Source: Ascaris suum
Taxonomy: Eukaryota; Nematoda; Chromadorea; Rhabditida; Ascarididae
Assembly: GCA_013433145.1 (NCBI GenBank)
Contig: CM024175.1
Coordinates: 9,718,516 to 9,782,515, forward strand
Direction of reading: 5' to 3'
DNA: 64,000 bases
Made by a program: the position numbers and the translations under genes. This document shows positions 13,511 through 34,556 of the stretch, one piece after another. Numbering within the stretch: the stretch's first letter is position 1; each line of letters begins with the position of its first letter. Under the pieces are notes generated by a model that saw only the letters and a program-made list of their open reading frames with translations, was not told the origin of the DNA and ran no database searches.

Positions 13511-15486
13511 ACCTGACAGAGGGATATTCGAAACGCTAGCGGAGTCTTAAGGAGATGGAGGGGCAGAAATGTTTGATTTTACTAGCAGGTCGCCTTCATA
13601 TTCGCCACGCAATTGCGCTGTATCGCGTTAGCTTAAAACTGCTGTGGATTAGCTGCTGTTGAAAGATTGTGTGTAGCTGATTTGATGCAGAATCTATGGC
13701 CGACATCCAAAAGCTGCACTTTTAATTGATAGAGTGGCGTTTTTGTTTCGACGCATTTCGAAAAAGCCATTATTTTTTGTATTTTGTGGCTTTTGCAGCA
13801 GAAAAAAAAACCTCTAACAGATGTCTATACAGGGGACACTATTTATTCACGAAACCTTTCGATACGTGAAATTTTGTTCGGAACTTCGAAATTTCCCCTT
13901 TTCAATGGATCAGCGCAGAAGCATGCGTTAATCATCTAAAAACAAAGAATTTAAACCATCAATGAGATATTGCAAACAACTGAGAGAAATTGTTTGAAAG
14001 AAATGAAAGAAAAGTTTTTTCAGTGCTTTCGCTCACTTCGAAGTACCTGTATACTTGCGTAACTTGCTTAACAAAGTGTGCACAGAGGTTATCGTCATCA
14101 ACCGTAAAAGTGTACCCTTTAGATGCAAATATGGGCTTATCGTTCTCAAAATGTTTCGTTTTATTAGAAGATTGTTTTCATTTGAGTTGTTTTATTATGC
14201 TAAATTCAGTTCACAATAAACGTTCGTTCGATGGGTAGCGATTTTTAAGAGGTTACAATATTTTAGTGTCGTTATGTTGAAATGCAACTTGTTCGATACT
14301 CCAGCTACGAGTGGAATTCAAAAGGTGTGTTTTTGCTGGACACATTGATAAAGATGGCCCAATGAGGCTATGACGGTATTCGTTGAAAAAAAAACTGGTC
14401 ACTAGTTAATAGTCACTTTTTACGCATCTCCCATTAGGAATGATGCAAGTAGCGATATCGGTAGTAATGCATTATTTTCGAATAAAGAAATTATACCAAC
14501 CAGAAAAGAGATGCGGAGGGCATGAGATACTAGCGAAGCTAATTATTCTTTGCCAAAAAAAAATGATAAAAAGTGAAACCAACAAGGAATTTAAGGCATC
14601 GATTGAAATGCACAGCTGGACATATTACATCACAAATTTGCGTCTACCTTTATTACGGTGATGGAAAGCGCAGTTTATGAATTTCTGTGGTAGTGATACA
14701 TAGTATAGCGCATTGTGAGAAATTTATTGACGCTAAAGTATAGTATAATAAAAGTTGCGATAGTTTGGATTCGATGAGATGTATTATTGCATAAATTATG
14801 AAAATTTTATATCATATGATATAGTATAATAGAGTTTATTGAAAGTTCTAAGGCAATAAAACATAATAGTTTCGGAAATTTTTGACGAAGCAAAGTACAA
14901 CACAATAGTCAAAAAATTGTAATGAATTGACAAAGGAATTCGTGAATTTACTAACTGCTGTTTTCTAATACTGGTCAGATATTGCTTCTATTGTTGTTTC
15001 TTCTTCCTTTCAACCGTTGGAGTCGAAAATAAATGACTACTTCAGCAAACGGCATTTTTTCGTAAACGAATAGATAAAAAAATAATAGAGGGCAGTGAGA
15101 GGAGCAGACCGATTATCATACAGCGCCGACAGTGATGCTTTTTCGCTGAATTACTATGTGACTTGAACGAGGTTCCGTTTTGTGCCATATCAGATAAAAT
15201 TTTAATAAGCCGGAGGTGCTTTCATTCATTCATAATCTACCTGGAAGTATTGACGGTATTGTAAGCCTTCTTGATATCAGGTTGAACATGTCATTTCTGC
15301 TCCCCTGCAATATAAAGTCATGTGCAGACGCAGAGTCCGCAGAGGCAAGGCATTTGCGATATAGACCCGTAATTGTCTTTGTATATAACGGTCACACTTG
15401 CAACTTTCCATACCTCAGAGTCTTTTGCCGCTGAAATGATGAAATCAAAAAAAAGAGCGCAGTTCCGTACGATCTAATTTTTTTCT
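13511..15486. other. Nothing recognisable
   Basis: AT-rich sequence with chance-level ORFs, such as 13990-14238 and 14440-14661 plus. No supported exon was seen. Confidence 0.45.
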
Positions 15487-16280
15487 CAATTTCAGGTCAT
15501 TTGTAATTCTGATACTTCATTAGATGCATATAAGCCAAAATCTGAATCCAACTGAGTCAAAGTTGCGTCTGTCCCGTTTTCCATTGTTTTCCGTTTACGT
15601 CCTTTCAATCCGGGTATCCTCTTTCGCAAAAAATTGTTGTTTCTCTTCCAACATCTATGCCTCACGTTGCCCTTCAGCGTATCTTGTTCGAAAACATTCC
15701 TCACAGGGTCTTCTCATGTGCCTGCGATTCTATGGAGAATTTTTCCACCTAGCGAAGGCGCCCTAATTCCCTTCGTTCTTTGAAACCGAACTCCTACCAT
15801 GAAGCTGAATGTCGCTTATGAGGTAATGAGTTGGTATACATTTCCCGCTAATATGAAGCCTTGCTACTATTCTGAACGTCCAATACGTCCGCGAATGGCA
15901 TCCACTGCCATCAGTTCTCGTTTGGTGGGTTAACCTCAAGAAATTCAACCTCGAGCTTAGTCCCTAAATCATATGTTCATGAGAAAAGGATCGTGGTTCT
16001 TTTTTTTGAGTTTTTCTTTTGCCCGCCGATTTCTTACCATGTACAGCGCTACTACAAATCATTCAAAATGTCTAAAAACCACGGTCACCGTTTTTCAAAT
16101 TTTATGATAGAAGGAATTTTTAGCGAAATGGAATCTTCTCCAAAAAATCACAGAGTGGGATGCATAGTCAGAAGGAACGTTTGTTCGACGTTTCCAGGTA
16201 CAGCGAATGATGATTCGAATGGCATGACAGCTGACGCAAATTTAGTCCTTATTTTACTAGAACGCCTAGAGGGTTTCTGA
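15487..16280. other. GC-richer island open in several frames
   Basis: A strong acceptor-like TTTCTCAATTTCAG ends at 15495. From there the plus strand stays open for long stretches in two frames (to about 15780) and the minus strand is open over 15492-15704 and 15763-15948. The minus frame ends in the acidic, protein-like tail LYASNEVSELQMT. Open frames on both strands and higher G+C suggest former coding sequence, perhaps a degraded gene or transposon. Strand and product cannot be fixed from sequence alone. Confidence 0.3.
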
Positions 16281-16535
16281 GCTCCGAACTTCATGAATTG
16301 AGGTACCTGGAGCTTTGTGTTACTTGTTACTTGTGGCTGAATGGCTTGTAACTCTACGGATCCTGTGGCACCTTCTTAATACTACTGCGATCACTGTATA
16401 TATGATCGTGATGACTGCAAGGACACGTTTCTAAACAGCGAAGATAGTTTGATCAACAGTGATGATTTAGCGTTTTTTAATTAGACAGTTTTCTAATAGG
16501 TCATAGGCATTCTAACTCGAATAATCTCTCCTAGA

Positions 16536-16593
16536 ATTCGCGAGTATATTTGTATCCTCGATATCCTTTGAGTATATTCGAATATCCTCGATC
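16536..16593. repeat. Short imperfect tandem duplication
   Basis: Two copies of a roughly 28-bp unit of the form GAGTATATT-YG-WATATCCTCGAT, the first with a small deletion. This is a local duplication without an associated gene. Confidence 0.6.
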
Positions 16594-18637
16594 CAATGCT
16601 CGACTTGAAAAAAAAGAATGTTTTCCGCTTGAATCATACTCTTAGCAACTAAACATTTTATAAAAATTTAAGCCTATACGTATAATTTAAGTCGATTCAT
16701 TGAAGCAACTCACACGTTGTTTGGTGAAGTGGACGCCGCTTACAATACTTGTGGCATGAAATTACTAGCATGATAGTCATACATTCTTTCTACTATACTT
16801 CCTTGTCGACTTTTTATTACAGTGCTCTAGACAACCTCAGTGTATTTATGTATTTCAATTTTCGCTAATATAATAGAATTTAGAATTTTTGCATTTGTTA
16901 TCGAAATTGACTATATTGAGAATGTCGATCTCATCGACTGACAACGAGAGGAAATTATTTTCTCTATAGACGTTCATAGAGCGTATTTGATAAAGAAAAT
17001 TTGATGTTGTGCTAGCACTTCGACAATCTTCTTTGAATGTTTTGCAACAACAACTACTAGTAAAGATTAACCGCGTAAGCTTTACAGTATTAACTATGCG
17101 GCAAATTTCCGAAAAATATGTTTACATAAGGGGGAAATATTATATTCGACCGATTTCCCACCAATATTACGGAATGATTGAACTGTAAAAATTTTTCAAT
17201 TATAATTAGCGAATTTGAATTCGTTGTATGCATTTTTTTAATACGCGGCATTTGAGAGGAGAACGGAGCTTTAATCAAAGTGGAAAATTTTGCGAGTACT
17301 ATAGCACGATGCAAGAAGTCTTACAGCTTTGTGCGTGCACTTAACTTTCCTCTTCTATAGCCCGGCAGCATTTAATAATTGAATCAACAGCGGAAACGCT
17401 CATAAATATCATGCAAGGCTTAAAAATTGAAAATTCATTCGCCACCACTCCACTGAGTAGTGATTTTTACATGTCTGTAGGCATCGCGAATTGGATTTTA
17501 GCTGTGTCATACGTTTCAAATACAAATATCTTCATATGTGTTTTCGAATCGGTTGAATTGTTGCTTCAGCGATCTCTTCATCGGGCACTCTGATACGTAA
17601 TATGATGTTTAAATAAATAAGTTTTTGTCACCACGGAAAATTTGCCCTGAAAGTAGGATAACACAGCATTAAATTAATTGTGAAATGAAGCTGGAAATGG
17701 CGAAGCATTATATCCAGTCGGGTAGTAATACCACGACAAATCATGCTTGTTAATATTTTCCACAAAAAGTCGCTAAGCATAAACGCCCTAACATATAGCG
17801 AATGCCCGCCCACTCAGTCGAACTGTTATTGATCACTTTATTGATTTTTGCTATGGTCGTAATCATTAATGTCATTCTTACGGAAAAGTATACTCGTACC
17901 AAGTGGAACAGAGCATTGGAGCAAATATGAAGCTACAAATACCGTAGAAGTAAAGTGCGTCTTGATTTTTGAAAGATGGCGCAAAGCCTGTATTGTACAA
18001 GCAGGTAGTAGCATTTCCCAGTTGAATTGATGGCCAAAATATACTTTAGCTGAATTCGGAACTAATAGCCTCAGACGCTTTCCCAGTTCCATAGCTAAAG
18101 GTTGATCATCAAGATGTCTCTGCTGTCGGGGTAGGACATAGATGAAATATATGTTTGAAATGTTTCTTTATGGTTTTACAAAGGAAGATGATAGTATCAG
18201 AAGCCTAAAACATACAGATAGAATTAATAGATCGATGTTAGAAGCTAAAATGTTAAAAAAGTAGGTTTTATACATGAATGAAATAAATATGCAAATAAAA
18301 GGTGAACACATTTCGGCCTTTATTCGTTGACGTGTACACCTGAGTTATGCGAGGGCCATCGTCAGAACGAAACGCATAACCCTGTTAGTAGAGGAAAATT
18401 AAATAGTCATTATAAGCATGCGTTGTGAGCAGGATAAGGAAGTGAAGTAGCAAACAAATATGTAGATGCAATATTTGTTATAATTTTGTAATAAACAAGA
18501 GAATCTTAAATATAGGGCTTACCTCGTACTGAAGGAAACGTATTAGAAAGTTTCTAACAAAAATTTTTTGGATTGAAAACACTAGGTACAATAAGCGGAG
18601 AACATTATAAGATGACATACGTAATTACTCAAGTAAG
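16594..18637. other. No supported gene
   Basis: Includes minus-strand ORFs at 17838-18092 and 17628-17813. The first follows an acceptor-like CCTTTAG just upstream of its ATG and has a possible donor, but no phase-compatible partner exon was found. Confidence 0.4.
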
Positions 18638-18696
18638 GGATTATAACCTAAAAGCTTTAATAAAAAATAATATGGATTATAACCTGGAAACCTTAC
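18638..18696. repeat. Two-copy tandem repeat
   Basis: GGATTATAACCTAAAAGCTTTA at 18638 is repeated imperfectly at 18674-18696, a period of 36 bp. The copies lie inside a 156-codon plus-strand ORF (18573-19043) that is probably fortuitous, because it runs through the G-run at 18884. Confidence 0.7.
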
Positions 18697-18883
18697 TTGT
18701 AAATACTGAGTTGAATATTACCTTCAGAATCCTCAATTGTAGCAGTAAACATACTAAATTACCTTATTTTTACCAACATACATTTGTGATTCCGCTGCTT
18801 CTTTCTAAAACACTTATTTTTTGTGTCATTTTTACTTGGCCTCCACTTTCTTTCTGGCGAATGAACTTGAGGGTGGGTGGGGA

Positions 18884-18895
18884 GGGGGGGGGGGG
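18884..18895. repeat. Poly-G tract
   Basis: Twelve consecutive G within a longer G-rich run (about 18870-18910) in AT-rich DNA. It is one of several homopolymeric G/C runs in the window. Confidence 0.95.
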
Positions 18896-19525
18896 TGGGG
18901 TGGAGAGAAGGAGAATTCAAATATATGAATTATGTGCAAATATTTATACTGTTTCTGTCTTTACATGTTCTACTGGATTACATAACGAAACGAAAATTTC
19001 CATATGCAGCGTACATTTTCCATTAATGGTGGGCTTCAGATGAACAAAAATATAATTGCTTGTTCTCTTTTCGACCATGAAATCGAAATACAACGACGGC
19101 TTTTGATTGAATCTTTTGGGAGTTCCGTCGAAACTCCGATTCAGATCTTAACAGATTCAAAAATATCGTTTCTTTAAAAATTTGAAGTGTATAAAAAAAG
19201 AAACGGAAATGACTCGACGAATTCCTTGAAATGGCACTTAAATCTAATTTCTATTTCTTGTGTATATTTTCCTTTTTCTTCAGCGTTATAAATCCGTTAT
19301 GGTCTAATCTCTTCGAAGTGAGTGGTCTTCATGCTACGCAAGAAAAAAGTAGAAATTGCAACCTATTGCTCCCAATATAGCACTTTTATGAAATGACTCA
19401 GGAGGCCTATAGGGGTGTCGGAGGTATGAGAGGCGCAAACTTATGTTCTGAACACAACTGAATGCAAATATACAAGGATGGCAAACGCATTTAGCTGTGT
19501 GAACTGTCCGATGATGGGATATGTT

Positions 19526-19618
19526 TATGCATAAAATAAATGCCATATAACTAATGAAACTTGAAGAGTCCTGGTGCAATAAGGAAGTTCATGAATATGC
19601 ATAAAATAAATGCCATAT
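19526..19618. repeat. Direct repeat, two 23-bp copies
   Basis: TATGCATAAAATAAATGCCA followed by TAT occurs identically at 19526-19548 and 19596-19618, 70 bases apart. Both copies contain AATAAA. Perfect identity over 23 bases suggests a recent local duplication. Confidence 0.85.
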
Positions 19619-20185
19619 GCACACTCTTCCGAAAAGCTGCTGACGCTGCCGAATGTTTCTCTAAGCTTCCTCCTCAACCACAAGCTTCATGTGGATTCGG
19701 GGTTATGCCAAATCCATGAGCCCCTTCTAAAAGCATTCGAAAAGGTCTTTGCTCTTTTTCTGACCATTCACTGAGAGAGATCAAGGAGATGAATATAGCA
19801 GACATGAAAGCGCCAGTTGGGGCGCCATCAGTCGCTTTAGTTGTTTTGAGCGGGAGCTGTACCAAGAATTTGTTTATTCAGGCGACGATCCATTAGGTGA
19901 GATGGGATCTTTCAAAAATACGTCCTTACGTTTGAAGGAATCATTGGGAAACCACGATAAGCTTACTTGAGGGCTTGGTGTAAACTGGCTTGTTCGAGAG
20001 TCTTAAACCATGCGAGGTTGGATGAATCGTCATTATATTGAGCGGTTACTGTCTCAAGCGCAAACATGACGTGTGCTATTAAAAAAGTACTACCAGATGC
20101 TGTATTGTTTGAAAGAAAATAAAGGCTACCCGAACGAAAAAAAAGTTGCAATGAATTCAATGATGACGGGAAATCAACCAGCTGA

Positions 20186-20520
20186 AATCGCTCTACTTTT
20201 GTTTCCTATGATGAAGAAATTCATGCTTCCGACGAGATGGATGAAATAATAGAACTTGATGTACAATTTGAAGAAATGGAGAATTGCATAGTTTGTACGT
20301 GGCGACTGGCGCTAATAGACGGTTTGAAAACAGCAACTTGCCCTACAGAAGTCGGGGCACTAGAGAGGGCAATGCGGAATATGACGAAAACATAGCCGCC
20401 GAAGCACGGGACTTCGTCAAGAACTTTGCGGCAAATTTAGTAACACCGTTCAATAATTGCAGCACCTTTCCAACTTCTCCATGGAGCGTTACCTTTGTTT
20501 CGATATTAGAGAAAACCTAA
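20186..20520 (+). pseudogene. Possible frame-shifted coding relic, unknown family
   Basis: Two overlapping plus-strand frames look protein-like. Frame one (20186-20395, 69 residues) is acidic, with DEEIHASDEMDEIIELD and then ENCIVCTWRLALIDG. Frame two (about 20284-20520) continues with TREGNAEYDENIAAEARDFV. The change of frame near 20320-20390 could be a frameshift in a decayed gene or transposase, or an unrecognised splice junction. G+C is higher than in the flanks. I do not recognise the protein; the family cannot be named. Confidence 0.25.
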
Positions 20521-23500
20521 AGGGCTATTAGATTTCTTTGTCGTCTTACTCATGTACTCAAAATAAAAAAAAAGGTGCAGAAAATACCGTGGGAATAAAA
20601 TTATTGTACTTTTATGCTTAAAATACCTATAATTTATCAAACCTAGGACCATAAATAAGGTATAGCACATTATTTTAAAAAAGTAATTGTTGTGGTGGAC
20701 AATTTTTGGAGAAAAATACAGCTACAGTATCTTATAAATGCAGTATTTCACTAAGAATTCGCTGCGATAATGTTATTGGTGGCGATGGCTAGAAAGTGCA
20801 GTGAACATATGAGGGTTTGCATCATCATTCATGACTGCAACCAACACAGTCATAAATTTAACAGGCTTTAATCAAATTTCAGGATTTCATGAATAAAGTC
20901 GAGTGAATCTCCATGATATCTTATGAGCAACGACTTTGTTCACTGATCACTTCTATCTGTTCTTACGTCTTTTCGTAAATATGCAGCAGTAGTTTTGAAG
21001 CTCTAGACACATTTGCTCGAAGCGCCCAAGCGAATATATAAATTTAGCCATTGCAATTGACAAATAAGAGTTGAAAAAAAGGTCAAGACAGCTAATAGTT
21101 TAGGCGTTCATCGAGAACACATTTCTATAAAACGTTGAGCACCTTTAAGAATAATCCTACCGGTTTTCTTAGAAATCAACGGTAGTTACGTTTAATACGT
21201 CGTAAGTTGTTGATATTTGAAGAGCACCTGCGTAAAAAAAAGGTGACCTAATTTACTAAATTATAGGATCCGTTGAAAGGCGTTCTAGGCTTATGGGGTG
21301 CAATCTTTGGATTACGCAATCCTTAACGTAATACCATCTGGATCTAACGTTCACCACTGTAGTTTTAACTAGATGAAAACAAGTTTTGATAATCGAATTG
21401 ACGAACTCGTTTAATAGCTAACTACCTGACAGCAATATGGTTGGCCAATCATTCTGCTGGAATTGATGTTTTTTGACAGTATAAAAGTATTTGATAGTAT
21501 AATGTCAAATGCATTGAATATTCTCGGAAGAACAAATGGCTCAATAAGTTTTTAACTCACGTAGTTTTAACACATGAATGTGTATCGCTGCAGTAGCAAC
21601 GAATGAAATATAAAGACATATTACCTGGATGTGTTTCTTTTAGGATGTTGCTGTGAAACGGTTTATGAATTTTTCAACAGCTAAGAAATAAAACAAATAA
21701 ATGCAAATAATTTGCGCATTTGTCGCTAAAAATAGATGAATTTATTGCTCACTATTACGGATATGGTTTATGCGATTGCGCATAAAGAATTTTCACATTT
21801 GTTTATTGAGAAGTTGTGAAATAACGGACAACAAATTATTTTCTAATACTTGAAATATTCTAGTAAACGTATATTTCATCATTTGTATTCAAACGAAAAA
21901 AAAAGCCATAAACAAACTAAACAACGATATCCACACAATCAATGTACACTTCGTTGATGATAGGCGATCGACTTCGTAGAGATTTTACACTCGCTGAAAA
22001 TAACTGAACTCCAATTAGGGAATGCATTAGAAACGGATTTAAAATATTGACGACTAGTGAATTATCAACGCAATTTGTCGTTTACAGTTTTTCATGCCCA
22101 TAGTGAACATATTTGATTTTTCTTTCGAAACACTAATATATTTTATTCATACACAATTATCTTTCTCACAAAAATATATGAACAGATGAACGTAATTGTT
22201 GGTCTTTTATAATACTCTCATGAATTTTGCGCATATCTAAGCAATTTATTTCGTACTATGAGAGAATTTTTATTTAAGCAATACTATTTATTGAAATAGA
22301 TTTTCTTCGGATGAAATTTTTTAGTACTAGTTAAATTCTATGTTCGATGAATGTGTTTTGATAAATGTGAACTGCTTTGGTAAACATACTCTATAAGATT
22401 CTGCCTTATAACATTCAAAAAGAATTGCATTCGAATCTTTGCAAATTCTTTCTGCATTTGGAAATGCAAACTCTTAATTCCTCATTCAGACACTGTCATC
22501 GGCATCATTATTAACTGCTGTAATTCGTATAATAGTTATTATGCTTTCTTTGGATTAAGCAATTAGGCAGTTCATTGTAGATGTTTGAGGGAAAAATACC
22601 TCTTTAATTTTTCACTTATCGCTTCTGATGAAGAATGAAGAGACAAACGAAGGTAATAAATCAGGTCTAAACCATCAAAGTCAGCCTTTTTTCTTTGAGC
22701 ATTTCAATCCTCACCTATGCCATTATTCGTTGATATTTCGCAAACACAGTTATGTAAAGAAAATTCGGCGATTTAGAAAACTTTAGACGCATATTCCGCA
22801 TAATATTTTTGCCTAATGAGAATATTTCTTGTAATGATTGCTTTCTCAATAGCATTTAAAATTCAAAAATTGCTCATCAAATTGCAATGCGTCACTTTCT
22901 TTGCTAATACTATTGCAGCTACAAACAACAATGTTCTAATCTGTTAATTCAGCAAAAAGCAAGAGCGATATTCTCTCTACACGATTTCATCGCTAATATT
23001 ACAAGAAAAATTCAATTGCTTTTTTCTGCGGTAAATGTGCCCGTTTGTGAGCTCCGATCACTTATTACTTGTTTTCTGCAATTGTCTTCAATGCATAGAT
23101 CTATGGAACATGTTTAGGCGATAAATCTAATTTTGGTCCATTTTTTGTCCAGTTCTTTAATTTGCACAACGATGCTTTTTCGTACATGGCTGATAAGGTC
23201 ACCTAGCTGGCAATTAGATTATTGCTTACATTTCATCTTTCAACCAATCTCATCACTTCTATATCTATTCTATTGTTTGTATATCAGAATCATTTTTAAA
23301 ATCAGATAACTTCTGATCGCTTAATTTTTATGTATTCGGAAGTTTTATGCTTATCGGAAAGGATGATAGGCGAACGGCACAAGGCTACCATAAAATTGTT
23401 TCTTTCTGTGAGATGTAAACATTTCATTCTGTGCTCATCAACATTCGATACATGCATAGTGTTGCGTTGATACTTCGTATTTCACTTTCGAGAATATGAT

Positions 23501-23530
23501 CGTGGTGTAATGACGCATCTCGTATAGCAC
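20521..23530. other. Nothing recognisable upstream of the receptor gene
   Basis: AT-rich sequence without supported exons. Promoter elements of the downstream nuclear receptor would be expected here, but none can be named from sequence. Confidence 0.45.
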
Positions 23531-23532
23531 AG
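23519..23532 (+). promoter_or_regulatory. Possible 5' acceptor (trans-splice or 5'-UTR intron)
   Basis: CTCGTATAGCACAG ends 12 bases before the receptor ATG. It resembles an acceptor, but the pyrimidine tract is poor. Confidence 0.25.
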
Positions 23533-23544
23533 ATATTGTGACGA

Positions 23545-31197
<7,653 letters not shown>

Positions 31198-31971
31198 GTA
31201 AGTTGAACGCTTGTGACCATTTCTTAAAGTGTAATTTTATTCATTTATGCTTCTAATGTAACTTCATCATAGTGGATCTATTCATTTCAGCCATTTTTGG
31301 AATTGAAATTTGTTCGTACTTTCTGCTCAATGGTTTTTACAATTCTTACTAATATGAGATGAGCTCATTTAAAAATAAAGTTCAGCATTTTTGAGAAACT
31401 CGAGGAAAAACGAGATCAACGTTCCTCACATGTCCTGCAAGACTCTTTGTTTTGAGATCATCACCGTTAAAAGACCATCACTACATTCAGTGCTTGTAAT
31501 CCGACTAGTATATTATCGACTTCGAATAGGTACGATTCTAATGAAAGGTGAGTGATTCATAGAGGAATCCGTATTGCACTACATTGAGCCACAGTAATCG
31601 CTGATTGAAGGATACGAATGATAGTGAAGATTTATGAATATAATGTTGGATGGCATGAAACATGAGCAAAAACGATGAATTACATTCTCATGAGATATGA
31701 TATTTATATGAGGAATTACAGATGTGCAACATAAACGTCAAAAAAGGAACCCATCGCATGACAACTATCGACAATTTTATACAAATTCGCTGCAGAATTC
31801 AGTCGTTGAAATGTCACATATTCGACATGGCAGCCAAATTTTCTGATTGCATTTATCATTAAATAAATCTATTACAATAATGAGTGTTTTTTTTTAATGA
31901 AAGCTGTTTTATGTATACATTTTTGACGATGTAAATAAATCATTTTACTATTTCGTTTCACGTTACTTTAG

Positions 31972-32072
31972 AGATTACAGATAAATTTTTGGACGACTTC
32001 TTAGTGATTGATGCATTTCGACTACGCAGAATTGCAACTAGTCATGGAAAAAAAAAACTTGAATTAGGATAA
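31972..32072 (+). CDS. Candidate terminal exon of the nuclear receptor (alternative)
   Basis: After the phase-1 donor at 31198, the acceptor TTACTTTAG (exon from 31972) or TTACAG (from 31981, same frame) gives an open tail of about 33 residues containing FLDDFLVIDAFRLRRIATSH and ending at TAA. A competing choice is the acceptor CCCCTATCAG, with an exon from 32522 that is open for about 34 residues (TSEVNSNQNSLSNHQLTEDV and more) to TAG at 32623-32625. Either would give a receptor without a ligand-binding domain. Neither shows ligand-binding-domain motifs, so these are weak proposals. Confidence 0.2.
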
Positions 32073-34556
32073 AAGTAGGTGAATACTCTGAATCACTAGG
32101 TCGCATATGACCTAGAATATGATTTTAATTGATGATGGACCGACCATGTTGTCCATCGAAATACGACAGCCATTTTACATAAGATGATACCCTGCATTCA
32201 TAATCTTCACCCAGTAAAACTTTAAGATGTAAGATATTTCTTAGATATTGTCTACAGTAGAATTATCACAGTAATAAAGCGAGAAGTTATATCACTTTTC
32301 CATAGATGAAACATGTGTTCTGAGATGAAAGAGTGAAGGAATCTACAAGTGGCACAAGTAACGGCACTATTGAAGAACTCGGTAGATAGCCCTAACTCCT
32401 CATTACTGAAGGTGACCTATATGTTACATGTATCCTGTGAACCACTCAAAAGAGATGGCGAACTATGATGCATTACCAATCATTTCTTCCTCAACCGCCG
32501 CATTTTAAACGCCCCTATCAGCATCTGAAGTGAATTCCAATCAAAACAGCTTGTCGAATCATCAGTTAACAGAGGATGTTTGTGAAAAAACAAACAAAGC
32601 TGCTTTGCTTACCATCGCATTATAGATTCAAAGGCGACTACCTTGCCATTAAAAGAACAAGACACTTTACAAAGATATCAACATAACTACTGCCAAAACC
32701 TCCCAGCTTGTGCGAATGTGGCTTGCATATGAAGAGGGTTCATTTTTTAAGTGATAAGAGTTTGATAAGAGTTATGCAAGACCTTTAAAAATGCCAACTT
32801 TTAAAATTTCAACAGCATTTTAACTAAAATATTGCCGAAACTTCAAAAAACATTGCGCAATATCTAAAGGAAAATTCTGTGAGTTGAATTGTGCAATTTT
32901 CCACTGAAATGGTGACAAAAGAAATTTCTATTCTTTTATGTATAAAAAGGCATCTTGAAAGTTCCCTTTATATAAACTATGAGAAAGTAAGTGATTTTTT
33001 TTGTCAGTAATGACAATGCTATAGCACAAATTGCCACCGAATATCTCTTGTTGTAATGAAGGCCTATCAAATGTAGTGCTAGAAAAAACCTTTTCAACAT
33101 TAATGATCTCTTCTTTTTGATATTCTTCGTTGAAATGTACAGCGTTGAATTTTAGTATCGAATCTCAACGCACATAGCGTCGATCTTTTTCAATCATTTA
33201 GTCAACAAATATACATCATATGTAAGGGATTATTTTATAAGAGAAGCCAAATCAAAGCAATGAGATCAGGGCATGAAAATTACGACCCTTCTTTTTTTTT
33301 GATCCTATAAACTTTTCTACTTGTCGGCACAAAAAGATTATCGAAAGCGAAAAGCGGATCCGTTCATGGAAATCTGCTGAATTGATGAAAAACTAGAATC
33401 TCAATGGTGGGAAGAAGTAAGAAAATGTTATAACAATAAGGTGGGAACGCTGGTGTAAGAAAAGAATTTCGACATTACATCGCTAATCGGGTAGCAAATA
33501 ACTAAGTGAGATGAAAATATGCAAACTTTTTCAAAATCTTAACGAATATAATTTGAATGCGTATAGAGAATGATGGCTCTTCGGTTCGTTCCTCTCTATA
33601 AATCAACGAGAGACGATGAGAGAAAAAAAAAGATAAACTTATGAAGCAATGATTGAGGCCGATAAGAGAAGAAATTTTTAGGAATGTGGATGAAGAAAAA
33701 ACAATGAAATACAATAGCGATACAACAGATGTGATAGAAAGAATATAACGTAAAATTTTAATAAGGAAAATAAATTGGCAACAAGCGATGACTAGATTTG
33801 ATGATCGCGCTTGCAAATAACCTTATGTTCAACCGGCTTTATGATGAGACCGCAGAATGTGTTTCATGACGCCTGCTTGGTTCCCGTCGATACCAATACT
33901 TCACAAGTATTACGATTAGGAGAAAGCAAATAAGTTCTAAAATATAGAATTTCAACAAATAATATGATAAAATCATTTATATATTAAGTATGCAATGTTG
34001 AATACCTTCGAAATTACAAACATACAATTATGCTTTAGTGATGGTGCCTTTCATCTAAACGATGCGGCGTAGAAATTCTTTTGAGAGCCTATAAGCGAGC
34101 TCACAGAGCATCATTCAGCATTAAAAGATTTAGGGTTCTTTTGATTGCCGAAGAAAAACATTACAAATATTTTGCACTAATTTTAAAAAAACTAAATGCT
34201 AAAAGATAGCTGATATCATATGAATTCCTTTGCGTTGATAGAGAGTTGAAAAAGATATTTCGCTCTACCCTATATTGCCGAAAATCGGAAAACGGAATGA
34301 GAGGTCATCAGTTACAGTTTGATGTCGAACTGCCTTACGAGGTATTACTATTGTCATACCAGTATGGTAGAGATGTTATGAAGGATTATTGATAGTTTTC
34401 AACTGTATTACTTACAATCAGTAATGATAATAGATTTTCTTTCGTTTAACAAGTGAATTTCTACTAAAACTTTTTGAATAAAAGCTTCAGAGATGAATAA
34501 ATACCTTAAATTCAGCAAATGCATCTCTTCACGCCTCATATATGTTTTTTAAGCCT
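32073..34556. other. No supported gene
   Basis: Searched by eye for ligand-binding-domain exons of the receptor on the plus strand. Only weak open pieces were seen, such as LVRMWLAYEEGSFF after CCTCCCAG near 32714. The minus strand has a chance-level ORF at 33502-33816. Confidence 0.4.

Noticed and set aside
17838..18092. 84-codon minus-strand ORF starting MELGKRLRLLVP
   Set aside because: Has an acceptor-like site before the ATG and looks somewhat protein-like, but no compatible second exon or family was found.
18573..19043. 156-codon plus-strand ORF
   Set aside because: Runs through a tandem repeat and a poly-G tract, has no motif or splice context, and is within the chance range for AT-rich DNA.
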